Of a DNA stretch of 64,000 nucleotides, positions 15,410-23,752 are shown in pieces (the first letter of the stretch is position 1; each line of letters begins with the position of its first letter). Under the pieces are notes generated by a model. The model saw only the letters and a program-made list of their open reading frames with translations. It ran no database searches and was not told where the DNA came from. A program made the translations under genes and the position numbers. Source of the stretch: DHVE2 group archaeon. Its GTDB lineage: Archaea; Thermoplasmatota; Thermoplasmata; Thermoplasmatales; Aciduliprofundaceae. The stretch spans positions 1 through 64,000 of the forward strand of contig JALWRZ010000010.1 of the NCBI GenBank assembly GCA_026993785.1. Reading direction: 5' to 3'.

Positions 15410-16279
15410 TTAAAATTTTTGATCATCTTTTGTATATTTTTCCCTGAGGGTGCAGAAGGCGCATATATCTCGGCTGGTGGGCTCACCGCATATCTTGCAT
15501 TCCCTGAGCTTCACTCTCTCCTCAGGGAAAAAGGATGACATATCCCATACGCTCCTAATCATCTGATATCTGAAATCCTTTTTTTTCTTCTCAATCTCAT
15601 AGAATATTTCCTTCCATCCGGAGAACTTGGCCAGAGGGCATTTTTCCTCGCTGTAAACGATATTCTTTATCCTTGCGTATATCTCTATTTCTCTATCTCC
15701 TACCAGGTAAAATGGGCGAATTTTTGGAAGAAGCTTTGGATGCTCTGCGGGTAGATATGGAACAAGCTTTCTGTTCCAAGAATAGTTCTTTCCCAGCATA
15801 TTTTTTGTGAAGAACTCAAGAAAGTCATCCATATTATGGCCAGTCGCTAGTATTTGAGCTCCATTCTCTCTGGGAACTTTATTCATAAGATATCTTTTTA
15901 CCGTACCACATGCGGAGCATGGCTTCTTTCTTATATCTCCTATGGAAAAACCGTATTCCTTTCTCAAATTGGTAATCACGAGCTCTATGCCCAAATTAGT
16001 TGTGTAGTCCCTTATCATCTTCTCCATTCTATTTGAATAATCGCCTATTCCAAGATTTATGTGGTAAGCCGTTACCTCATATTCCCTTTCCCATAGGTAG
16101 TGGAGAAGGGCCATGCTGTCCTTACCACCGCTCAGTGCCACCCATATACCCTGCTTGGGCATATATCTCTTCACAATTTTGTCAACTCGACGAGAAAATA
16201 ATCTGAGGAAGCAGTCATTACAGAGATTCATACCGAAGGCGTATATGCTTGCTTCTTTGCCACAGATTTTACATTTCAT
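15410..16279 (-). CDS. ttuA: tRNA U54/U34 2-thiouridine synthetase, TtuA/Ncs6 family
   Basis: 289 residues. An N-terminal zinc finger ('CKICG' and 'CNDC') is followed by the PP-loop 'ALSGGKDS' near 50, 'KPCSACG' near 122, 'ATGHNMDD' near 145 and a C-terminal zinc finger 'CKICGEP...CAFC'. The enzyme adenylates and thiolates a tRNA uridine, stabilising tRNA in thermophiles (position 54) or decoding (position 34). I start at 16279, since upstream residues are not homologous and encode Arg/His-rich filler. It follows the membrane-protein gene at 16284 by four bases. TtuA against Ncs6 is not settled by sequence alone. Confidence 0.85.
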   Translation of the reverse strand: MKCKICGKEASIYAFGMNLCNDCFLRLFSRRVDKIVKRYMPKQGIWVALSGGKDSMALLHYLWEREYEVTAYHINLGIGDYSNRMEKMIRDYTTNLGIELVITNLRKEYGFSIGDIRKKPCSACGTVKRYLMNKVPRENGAQILATGHNMDDFLEFFTKNMLGKNYSWNRKLVPYLPAEHPKLLPKIRPFYLVGDREIEIYARIKNIVYSEEKCPLAKFSGWKEIFYEIEKKKKDFRYQMIRSVWDMSSFFPEERVKLRECKICGEPTSRDICAFCTLREKYTKDDQKF

Positions 16280-16283
16280 ATTA

Positions 16284-16694
16284 TCATGGGGGAGGTGGTG
16301 GCGGCGCTGTAGGTGGCGGCTGCTGATACATCGTGCTTCTCTGCAGCTCGTCCAACTCCACATATACTATTATCAGCAAGATACCCACGATTACGCCGAA
16401 TATTATTCCCAAGATAGCCCATATGAGTATCCTGTCCCTCAGCTCGGGATACCTGCGATTGTTAACGAGAGCGGTGAATTCGTCCATTCTCATATATAGG
16501 AGAAGATTTATCACTGCAGCTGCCACAGAGTAGATAGCCGCCAAAATGCTGAATGTAAACCCATACCATGCCGCAGCGATGAGCAACAGAATCCCTATAA
16601 TCAGAGCAAGAATTTTGGAGATATGAAGAAGATCCAGAACAGTTCTTACCTTGGAAGATTCACCTATTGCCGGTGGAGGCACTGTATTTTCCAT
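16284..16694 (-). CDS. Small multi-pass membrane protein with proline-rich tail
   Basis: 136 residues with about four hydrophobic segments: 'ILALIIGILLLIAAAWYG' near 28, a second near 50-68 ('SVAAAVINLLLY'), and two near 92-112 ('LIWAILGIIFGVIVGILL' region). The C-terminus is a run of prolines after 'QQPPPTA'. No family recognised. The gene lies four bases upstream of ttuA on the same strand and is probably co-transcribed with it. Confidence 0.65.
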   Translation of the reverse strand: MENTVPPPAIGESSKVRTVLDLLHISKILALIIGILLLIAAAWYGFTFSILAAIYSVAAAVINLLLYMRMDEFTALVNNRRYPELRDRILIWAILGIIFGVIVGILLIIVYVELDELQRSTMYQQPPPTAPPPPPP

Positions 16695-16741
16695 AATAAA
16701 GCTAATTCTATGGGGCTATTTAATAATTTTGTTTTTACAAC

Positions 16742-17194
16742 TCATTTTATGAGATTCATTTCCTTTAACTTCATCCTTCTCTCATTTATCATTTCTCTGT
16801 AATTCTCCACTTTTTCTCCGCCATCTCCTTCCATGCCTTTTTTCACCTCGTAAATTTTGAAAAGATATCTGGCGTAAAACAGCGGTCGGATGAGAGAGGA
16901 TTTCTCATTCTCACCCATTTCTTCATGGTATCGTGACTCCTTAAGATATTCATCAAATAATCTTATAAAGATGTCTATGAGCCTCTCTAAATCCTCGCTT
17001 TTTATCTTTTCAAGAACCTTTAACAGCTTCGTATACTCCTCTTTTTCTTTATCAATCTCATAATTTTCAGTCTCCACTTTATCATAAAGCGTAAGCGCCT
17101 TGTATATTCTTGAAGCTTTGAAATCACCCAGTGTTCTGCTGATTAATGTGTTAATTATGTAAAGCCTCTTTTTGTAGGGATCTCTGGAAAACAT
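16742..17194 (-). CDS. Hypothetical helical protein
   Basis: 150 residues, not recognised. Nearly all helical and highly charged, with 'EKIKSEDLERLIDIFIRLFDEYL' style amphipathic helices (positions about 63-90). It resembles small archaeal replication or cell-division accessory proteins only in composition, so no function is proposed. It is 48 bp downstream of the HVO_0476-like gene on the same strand. Confidence 0.55.
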   Translation of the reverse strand: MFSRDPYKKRLYIINTLISRTLGDFKASRIYKALTLYDKVETENYEIDKEKEEYTKLLKVLEKIKSEDLERLIDIFIRLFDEYLKESRYHEEMGENEKSSLIRPLFYARYLFKIYEVKKGMEGDGGEKVENYREMINERRMKLKEMNLIK

Positions 17195-17242
17195 AAGATG
17201 ATAAGTTCTCCTCCATATATCAATTTTTCCCAGATTAAGGGC

Positions 17243-17824
17243 TCAGTACCTTCCAGAGACCTCCCTAATTTCTTTGGCGTATATTCTAACGATATCCCTG
17301 GCCCTAGCTCCGCCTCTCGTGATGAATCTTTCCTTCACTTTTATCTTGTGTATTGCCGCATGGTGGCCATTCACCTCTATTATATCCCCAATATAAAATT
17401 CTTCATCGGGGTGGGAGATTATCTCATAGGGCACAGTTTTACTTCCTCGATTTACGGAAATTTTAACTATCACACGATCAAATCTTTTTGCCCAGAGGGT
17501 ATCTATATCTTTAACCTTCGCTTTCTTAACCCTTTTCCCTCCACTATCTATGGCAGTTATCTGGGAATTTATATTATTCACCAGTATTTCCTCCCCTACA
17601 CTAAGAATATCTTCCTCAAGTTTGACTATTTTACGAACTTCACTTTTATCCCTCCAGCTCCAGACGACCTTGAGCTCCTTCATCTTCTCCTCCTCTACAT
17701 ATTTTTTGTACACATACCCACAATTTTTGCACTTTAAAGTATACTCTACTCCATTTTTCATACTCTTCATAGAGAGCACTTCATGCTCGCTTTCCTGGTT
17801 GCAGTTTGGACACACAAGCTTCAT
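17243..17824 (-). CDS. HVO_0476-family zinc-ribbon protein
   Basis: 193 residues. An N-terminal zinc ribbon ('CPNC' near 5 and 'CKNCGYVY' near 32) is followed by a beta-rich domain with 'GEEILVNN' and 'IGDIIEVNGHHAAIHKI', ending in 'ARDIVRIYAKEIREV'. This matches the conserved archaeal HVO_0476 family, proposed to be RNA- or translation-related; the exact role is unknown. It is divergent from the AbrB-like gene at 17918. Confidence 0.75.
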   Translation of the reverse strand: MKLVCPNCNQESEHEVLSMKSMKNGVEYTLKCKNCGYVYKKYVEEEKMKELKVVWSWRDKSEVRKIVKLEEDILSVGEEILVNNINSQITAIDSGGKRVKKAKVKDIDTLWAKRFDRVIVKISVNRGSKTVPYEIISHPDEEFYIGDIIEVNGHHAAIHKIKVKERFITRGGARARDIVRIYAKEIREVSGRY

Positions 17825-17887
17825 ATCTCCTTTAATGGCATCTACTTTCTAAATTTTTTCCCTCCAATGAGTCAGGATAGCATAAAC

Positions 17888-17896
17888 TATAAATAT
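17888..17896 (+). promoter_or_regulatory. TATA box of the AbrB-like gene
   Basis: TATAAATAT, whose centre is about 26 bp before the ATG at 17918. This spacing predicts transcription starting at or next to the start codon, so the mRNA is leaderless or nearly so. Confidence 0.75.
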
Positions 17897-17917
17897 TTTC
17901 AACAAGTATGCCAAAAT

Positions 17918-18130
17918 ATGACAGGGGAAAAAGATAATAAAAAATATGGATTGATGGAAGTAGTGAAAGTCTCTGAAACAAAGAATGGCCAGTTCAGGAT
18001 TACTCTGAAAAAGAGGATTGCACAGGAGTTAAACATAAAAGGCACAGACTATCTAGTGTTCCTGAAAAACGATAAGGGCGAGCTTGTAGTAAAGAAGCTG
18101 AAGCTTAAGGATATGAGCCTGGAAGAGTAA
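17918..18130 (+). CDS. AbrB/SpoVT-type DNA-binding protein
   Basis: 70 residues with the swapped-hairpin AbrB signature: 'VSETKNGQFRITLKKRIAQELNI' (about 17-39), then 'GTDYLVFLKNDKGELVVKKL'. These proteins dimerise and act as transition-state regulators or as antitoxins of VapBC-type pairs. No PIN-domain partner is adjacent, so a stand-alone regulator is more likely. The start ATG at 17918 is placed by the TATA box at 17888-17896. Confidence 0.75.
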   Translation: MTGEKDNKKYGLMEVVKVSETKNGQFRITLKKRIAQELNIKGTDYLVFLKNDKGELVVKKLKLKDMSLEE

Positions 18131-18182
18131 ATTCTCATTTATTTAAATTTTTATTTCATTTTTTTAAACAACGTTTTTATAA

Positions 18183-21100
18183 TTGCTTGATGCATCGCCT
18201 TCTGTGCTGAGAAAGTATTTGGAAGAATATGGCCTATCTTCGGAGCTTACGCAAAAAATAGCAAAAGAATTTAGAACAGTAAATTCTTTTCTCCACGAAG
18301 ATGATAAGAAGTTATCTGAAAAGTTTGGAATAAGCCAGGATGAAATAAGCAAAATGAAGGAATATATTAAGGATAGGCATGCCCGAAAGGAGCTTGTTAA
18401 TGATTTCCTGGCCAGATGGGGCAGGGCATCGTCTCAGGAGGATCTAAAGAGGGCCTATGAAGAGTATGAAAAGCTTACTCAGCTGTATCCAAATTCCCCC
18501 GCCATATGGGGGATTAAGGGAGAGCTTCTTGAAAAAATGAATAGAAGGGAGGATGCGCGGAAAGCGTATAAGAAGGCGTATCAACTTCATATTAAAAGGG
18601 GTGAGCTGCCACCACCCGAGCTTGAAAGAAAAATTAAGGAGATGGATAAAAAGAAAGCGCTGCCTCCTGCGATTCCCAATGGTCTGGATAGGATGAACAT
18701 TGGAATGATAAATGGATTTAAAAATGGACTTATAAATGGCAGTGGACTTGTAAATGGTGTCCGTAGCCCTCCTCCTTCTGGAAGAGAGAGAAAAGGTCCC
18801 TGGCGTTTCATGATTTCCCTCATAATAATTCTCCTCGTTATATTTGCACCTTTGATGGCCACATTTTTGCTGGAGAAGAGATATGTGTATCGGGTAGATG
18901 GGAACTTTGAGGAGTGGAGCATCGGCATTCCCTATTACAGTCTAAAGAAAGCAAGCAGGAATATCAATATTGAGTATGCAAAATTCCATCCTGCGGACAA
19001 TGGAATCTATTTCTACATAAAAATGGAGGGCAGAGCATTTGAGAATGTCACCGGTCTATATATTTTCCTTGATACGGATGGTTCCAAAGCCACGGGATAT
19101 AGGGTGAGCGATTTAGGTGCTGATTACATGGTAGAGCTCTTTGGATGGAACAACACACTGAAAGGTAAGTCTCTTTATTTCTTCAATTCCACAGACCAAA
19201 ATGATTTCTCTGGCTTTCATTATCTGAGCTCAGTTCCTGCGGTATTAAAGGGAAATAATATTGAAGGCTTTATGAAAGTTCCCTCTGCTCATTTCTCCGC
19301 ATTAGTAGTTTCATACAATTATGCATTCTCCGAGGACATTGCACCCTGCGTATTTTATGGAAAGAAAAATTTCATAGTGGAAGAGCAGGGCTATGGAGGT
19401 ATAATCTCCCTTTTCAGAGAATCTCCTCTCCTCAAAATGAATTTCTTTGGTGAAAAAATACACGTTTCTCGAATAACCTTTGAACTATATGGCACCGCTA
19501 ATTTCTCAAATCAGAAATATCTTCTATATCTTGATAATGGTAACGGAATTCTCGATTCTCAAGACTCCTTAATCTCCTCAAATTATCAGCTCTTAGCCCA
19601 TACACTGGTATTCTCGAACCTTAATCTGAGCGGTTCTAATTTCACGCTGTTTCTCAGTATTCTTCCAAAGAATTCTGTGGGAAAAACTGTGGGTGCAAAG
19701 ATTGAGGCTCTTGAGAGTAATATGCCCTATTACCTTGATTCATCTATAATCCAAGCCACCTACATAGGCAAAGTTCCTGCCTCACCCCGTATAGATGGAA
19801 GCTTCCTGGATTGGAAGAATGTGAAAAGAGATGCTGCTAGAGATGTAATATCTTCCGGCAAGATAAAGGTCCTCAACTCCAACATCGATCTTCTCAATTA
19901 TTCTGCCTACAATGCATCCTCTCTCCTTATATATCTCCAGGTGCGTGGCAGATTGCTTGGAGGTACCGATATACCAAAGGTAGAGATACCTTCCCTGCCT
20001 GATAGCGATAGAGATACCGTGCCCGACAAATTCGATCTCTATCCCCATGATTTCAATAACGATGGCATACCGGATAATGAGAGCTATGTGATTGTTAACG
20101 GCATGAAATATCCCGATGTGGATGGAGATGGCATTCCAGATTATCCCTATGGCAATGATATGTGGCTCAATACCACCATACCTTCCAATTTCCCGAAGCC
20201 ATATGCAGGAAGACATGTTTCAGTTTACATAGGCCCTGTGCCCCACAGGAAGGTCTATGGAATGGATACCATCTCCATCTTCATTGATTCCGATGGCAAC
20301 AAGAGCACTGGATTTTCGCTGCCACAGTATCCCTTCGGCGCAGAGTATAAGATAGAGTTGGTGGGCAGAGATGGCAGAATCTTTGAATCTTCTCTCTATA
20401 CCTTCCAGAACGGTAGCTGGGTATTTCTCAGAACACTATCTCCGAAGGATTACGCCCTAGGTTATCATGCTATAGAACTTGCCTCCCATCTACCCGGCAA
20501 GAATATACTTATTGCACTTTCTGACTGGATGGGGAACAGGGATGTTAGTGATGAGTCATTTTCTGTGTCATCACCCGTAACCATTTCCACAAGATTCAAT
20601 CTCACTGCTTTTCTCAGCAATTCTCGAAGATTTGATGAGAAATCATATAACGTGAAGACAATAAATCCCGAGTATTTGGGCAGATACTCGAATTTAAAGT
20701 CTCTCTTTGGAGAGGATGTGCAGGTTTCAACATTAGGGAATTCCAATAAGAGAAATGAGGTTCGTCCATCCATTGTTAGGACAGATGACGGTACGTTATG
20801 GGTTGTTTGGAGCTTTGAGAGAAAAAATGGAAAACACGATATTGCTATAGCTAAATCAACCGATGATGGAGCAACTTGGGATGCGTGGAAGCTCTACAAT
20901 AACAGGAATTATGATACCTCCAATCCTGTAATAGTAAAAGATAGTAGTGATGATCTCTATGTGTTCTTCGAGAATCATACTTCAGGAGCAACTTTCCAGA
21001 TCTTCAAGTATTCCTCGGCTGCACAAACTTGGACACTCTATGGTTATACCAATTCCTCCTGGTGGAGTAGCGTGTACAATTTATCCGCGGCAGCCTATTC

Positions 21101-21881
21101 CAATTACCTATTTTTAGCTTTTGAATATCACAACAGCAGCTCCAATTCCACCATAGGCTATATGGTCACTTTTGATGCTGGAAATAGCTGGAGCGGAGCC
21201 ATATTCACTACTCATTACTGGACAGGTCACCCAGCGGTAACGATTTCATCAGGTTCGGAGCCTAGAGTATTCATTGCTTTCGACTATCAATGGACACTTT
21301 TAATATTGAAATTCTGGCAAGTGGGCGTGGTATACGCCAATATTACCGATCTTGCATGGAACACCGCAGATCCCTACCAGGGATTCTGGTTGATGAGATA
21401 TCCAAGTATTTACGCAACGGGAGATACCATATACATGGCTGCTGACTATCAGCTTCGCTATATTTATGTGGCCGTCTCCACAGATAACGGCAATACCTGG
21501 AATGTTGTCGGCTCTCCAGATCTTTCTCAATCATCATCGGGCTCATCCCTTTATCCATGGATTCTTGCGGATGGAGAAAACGTTTATATTTTCTATCTAA
21601 ATGCCACCACAGGATACGTATGCATGGTATCTTCCAGCGATGGTGGTAGCAGCTGGAACCAAGCAATTCTGGTTAGTGACTCAGGTACCGGCGTTAATAT
21701 ATACAGAACACTGTCTGCCATATATTCGGGAGGGAAGCTCTATGTGGTATGGACAGACTCCCGCAATGGCCAAAACGATATATACTTCGATAAAGTTCCA
21801 GAATTCGGAAATTTTGTATTCGTAATTATGCCCCTACTATTAATTTCTCTTATAATATCAAGGCGCAGAAAAAGAAAATAA
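18183..21881 (+). CDS. Giant membrane-anchored surface protein with cytosolic TPR-like domain and BNR propeller
   Basis: 1232 residues. An N-terminal helical domain ('LRKYLEEYGLSSELTQKIA') is followed by a TPR-like helix pair near 85-140, then a low-complexity linker with 'GLINGSGLVNG' near 185. A membrane helix lies near 210-228 ('ISLIIILLVIFAPLMATF'). The outer part has two repeated beta domains ('GNFEEWS...', 'GSFLDWK...'), a Ca-binding thrombospondin-3-like stretch ('DSDRDTVPDKFDLYPHD' near 615), and a C-terminal sialidase/BNR-type propeller with repeated 'DDGATWD', 'DAGNSWS', 'DNGNTWN', 'DGGSSWN' Asp boxes. It ends in a second membrane helix and 'RRRKRK'. Start TTG at 18183 is uncertain. 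Role: probably surface binding or glycan recognition, sensing across the membrane. Confidence 0.8.
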   Translation: MLDASPSVLRKYLEEYGLSSELTQKIAKEFRTVNSFLHEDDKKLSEKFGISQDEISKMKEYIKDRHARKELVNDFLARWGRASSQEDLKRAYEEYEKLTQLYPNSPAIWGIKGELLEKMNRREDARKAYKKAYQLHIKRGELPPPELERKIKEMDKKKALPPAIPNGLDRMNIGMINGFKNGLINGSGLVNGVRSPPPSGRERKGPWRFMISLIIILLVIFAPLMATFLLEKRYVYRVDGNFEEWSIGIPYYSLKKASRNINIEYAKFHPADNGIYFYIKMEGRAFENVTGLYIFLDTDGSKATGYRVSDLGADYMVELFGWNNTLKGKSLYFFNSTDQNDFSGFHYLSSVPAVLKGNNIEGFMKVPSAHFSALVVSYNYAFSEDIAPCVFYGKKNFIVEEQGYGGIISLFRESPLLKMNFFGEKIHVSRITFELYGTANFSNQKYLLYLDNGNGILDSQDSLISSNYQLLAHTLVFSNLNLSGSNFTLFLSILPKNSVGKTVGAKIEALESNMPYYLDSSIIQATYIGKVPASPRIDGSFLDWKNVKRDAARDVISSGKIKVLNSNIDLLNYSAYNASSLLIYLQVRGRLLGGTDIPKVEIPSLPDSDRDTVPDKFDLYPHDFNNDGIPDNESYVIVNGMKYPDVDGDGIPDYPYGNDMWLNTTIPSNFPKPYAGRHVSVYIGPVPHRKVYGMDTISIFIDSDGNKSTGFSLPQYPFGAEYKIELVGRDGRIFESSLYTFQNGSWVFLRTLSPKDYALGYHAIELASHLPGKNILIALSDWMGNRDVSDESFSVSSPVTISTRFNLTAFLSNSRRFDEKSYNVKTINPEYLGRYSNLKSLFGEDVQVSTLGNSNKRNEVRPSIVRTDDGTLWVVWSFERKNGKHDIAIAKSTDDGATWDAWKLYNNRNYDTSNPVIVKDSSDDLYVFFENHTSGATFQIFKYSSAAQTWTLYGYTNSSWWSSVYNLSAAAYSNYLFLAFEYHNSSSNSTIGYMVTFDAGNSWSGAIFTTHYWTGHPAVTISSGSEPRVFIAFDYQWTLLILKFWQVGVVYANITDLAWNTADPYQGFWLMRYPSIYATGDTIYMAADYQLRYIYVAVSTDNGNTWNVVGSPDLSQSSSGSSLYPWILADGENVYIFYLNATTGYVCMVSSSDGGSSWNQAILVSDSGTGVNIYRTLSAIYSGGKLYVVWTDSRNGQNDIYFDKVPEFGNFVFVIMPLLLISLIISRRRKRK

Positions 21882-21919
21882 TCAAATCAAGGTATTAATA
21901 AAAATAGAGGAGAGGAGAG

Positions 21920-22192
21920 TTACTCCCTCTTCATCTCGATCTCGATAGAAGATACATTGGTTTCTCCCTTCTCACCCTGAAGGGTCTCTGTTCCTATCTT
22001 TATCTCTCCGTATTTCAGGCTGGGCACAAAGCGGTTGCGCACGATCTCGGCGACATCTACGGCCTTACTTATGGCCTTTCCTCTCGCCTTCAAAATCACG
22101 CTATTCACGCCGCTGTTAAACTGTGTAACCACAGCCAGTACATAGTTCATTGTTGGCTTCTTTCCCACGAACACAACGTTTTCCTCTGCCAT
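21920..22192 (-). CDS. albA: Alba DNA/RNA-binding chromatin protein
   Basis: 90 residues of the Sac10b/Alba family. '[17 protein letters not shown]' near 5 includes the Lys that binds nucleic acid (equivalent to Sso10b Lys16/17). '[19 protein letters not shown]' near 34 and 'RNRFVP' follow. It dimerises and coats DNA and RNA. A GGAGGCG site precedes the ATG, and A/T-rich TATA sequence lies on the minus strand near 22234-22252, indicating a short leader. It is a single gene, typical of strong expression. Confidence 0.95.
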   Translation of the reverse strand: MAEENVVFVGKKPTMNYVLAVVTQFNSGVNSVILKARGKAISKAVDVAEIVRNRFVPSLKYGEIKIGTETLQGEKGETNVSSIEIEMKRE

Positions 22193-22271
22193 TTTTCATC
22201 GCCTCCTATTTTGTGGGTATTTGAGGAATATGATTTTTATATTTATATTTTTCCTGTAGATGCATTGTTTT

Positions 22272-23606
22272 TTACGCATTAACCCTGCTCATCGGAAGCT
22301 CTGTTGGCTCGTAATCTATCATCTCACCCTTCAGATAGCTGTCATAGCCATTAAGATCAAGCAGTCCATGGCCGCTGAGATTAAAGAGAATAACCTTCTT
22401 CTCGCCCTTCTTCTTCGCATCCAGAGCAAGGTCTATAACTCCCTTTACTGCGTGTGCACTCTCTGGCGCGGGTACAATTCCCTCGTTCTTGGCAAAGAGT
22501 ATGGCAGCTTCAAATACCTCCCTCTGGTGATAGGCAACAGGTGTAACGATTGCATGATTTACAAGAACACTCAATGTTGGTGCAAGTCCATGATAGCGGA
22601 GACCGCCAGCATGAATAGGCGGCACATAATATCTATGGCCCAGGGTATGCATCTTTATCTTAGGGGTCAATCTCCCGCTATCCCCGTAATCGTAGGTATA
22701 CACCCCTCTTGTCATACTGGGCGCAGCTCTTGATTCTACAGCGTATATCTCATAATCTTTCTTTCCCTGGAGCATATTCCGTATAAAAGGATATGTCAAA
22801 CCTGCAAAGTTGCTTCCGCCACCCACACATCCTACCAGCACATCCACATCTTCTCCAATTTTCTCCATCTGGATTCTTGCCTCTTCGCCTATGACGCTCT
22901 GATGCATCAGCACATGGTTGAGAACGCTTCCCAAGGAGTAACGGGCCTTCTCATCTCGTAGAACATCCTCGATGGCCTCGCTTATGGCTATACCCAAGCT
23001 GCCCGGATGCTGGGGATCTTCCTTGAGGAATTTTCTACCCACCTCGGTTCTATTGCTGGGAGACGGATACACCTCTGCGCCATACACTTTCATAAGAATC
23101 TTTCTGTATGGTTTCTGTATATAGCTTGCCCTTGCCATATACACCCTAATTTTGAGTCCGAGGAGAGAGCCTGCAACGGATAATGCGGTGCCCCACTGTC
23201 CTGCGCCCGTCTCGGTTATTAGGGTCTCTATTCCTTCCTTCTTGGCAAAATATGCTTGGGCAACAGCGGTGTTTATCTTATGGCTTCCTGTTATTGTCTC
23301 TCCCTCATATTTGAAGTATATGCGCGCAGGCGTATTTAGGGCCTTCTCCAGATTTGTAGCTCGATAGATGGGTGTGGGTCTCCCTATCTTGAGATATATC
23401 TCTCTGATTTCCTCCGGAATATCTATGTATCTCTCGAGGCTCATCTCCTGCTCCACAAGCTTCGCGGCGAAAATTCTTTTCAGCTTCTCCGGGGCTATGG
23501 GTTTATCGGTCTCCGGATCCAAAGGTGGTGGCAGTGGCTCCGGCAGATCGGGCAGTATACTGTACCATCTTTTAGGCAGTTCATCCACATCCAAAATCGA
23601 TTTCAT
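22272..23606 (-). CDS. trpB2: Tryptophan synthase beta chain, TrpB2 type
   Basis: 444 residues, the longer TrpB2 form rather than the ~400-residue TrpB1. The PLP Lys is in 'TGSHKINTA' (Lys110), with '[10 protein letters not shown]' near 132, '[11 protein letters not shown]' near 255 and 'SGHGLLDL' near 410. It condenses indole and serine, often without a TrpA partner; no trpA or other trp gene is beside it. TrpB2 proteins have been proposed to salvage indole or to act on other substrates such as phosphoserine. Confidence 0.93.
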   Translation of the reverse strand: MKSILDVDELPKRWYSILPDLPEPLPPPLDPETDKPIAPEKLKRIFAAKLVEQEMSLERYIDIPEEIREIYLKIGRPTPIYRATNLEKALNTPARIYFKYEGETITGSHKINTAVAQAYFAKKEGIETLITETGAGQWGTALSVAGSLLGLKIRVYMARASYIQKPYRKILMKVYGAEVYPSPSNRTEVGRKFLKEDPQHPGSLGIAISEAIEDVLRDEKARYSLGSVLNHVLMHQSVIGEEARIQMEKIGEDVDVLVGCVGGGSNFAGLTYPFIRNMLQGKKDYEIYAVESRAAPSMTRGVYTYDYGDSGRLTPKIKMHTLGHRYYVPPIHAGGLRYHGLAPTLSVLVNHAIVTPVAYHQREVFEAAILFAKNEGIVPAPESAHAVKGVIDLALDAKKKGEKKVILFNLSGHGLLDLNGYDSYLKGEMIDYEPTELPMSRVNA

Positions 23607-23752
23607 ATTTTCACCTCCAAAAACTTCGTCAAGCGCCCTGCCATGGGGGTTTTACGAAGAATGCCAAACACACTCACTCCTGTAATCTGGGCGCATAAAA
23701 ATGCCATAAAAAGGAGATATAAAATAATTTGGCTAGTTTTACCTGGCCAGAA

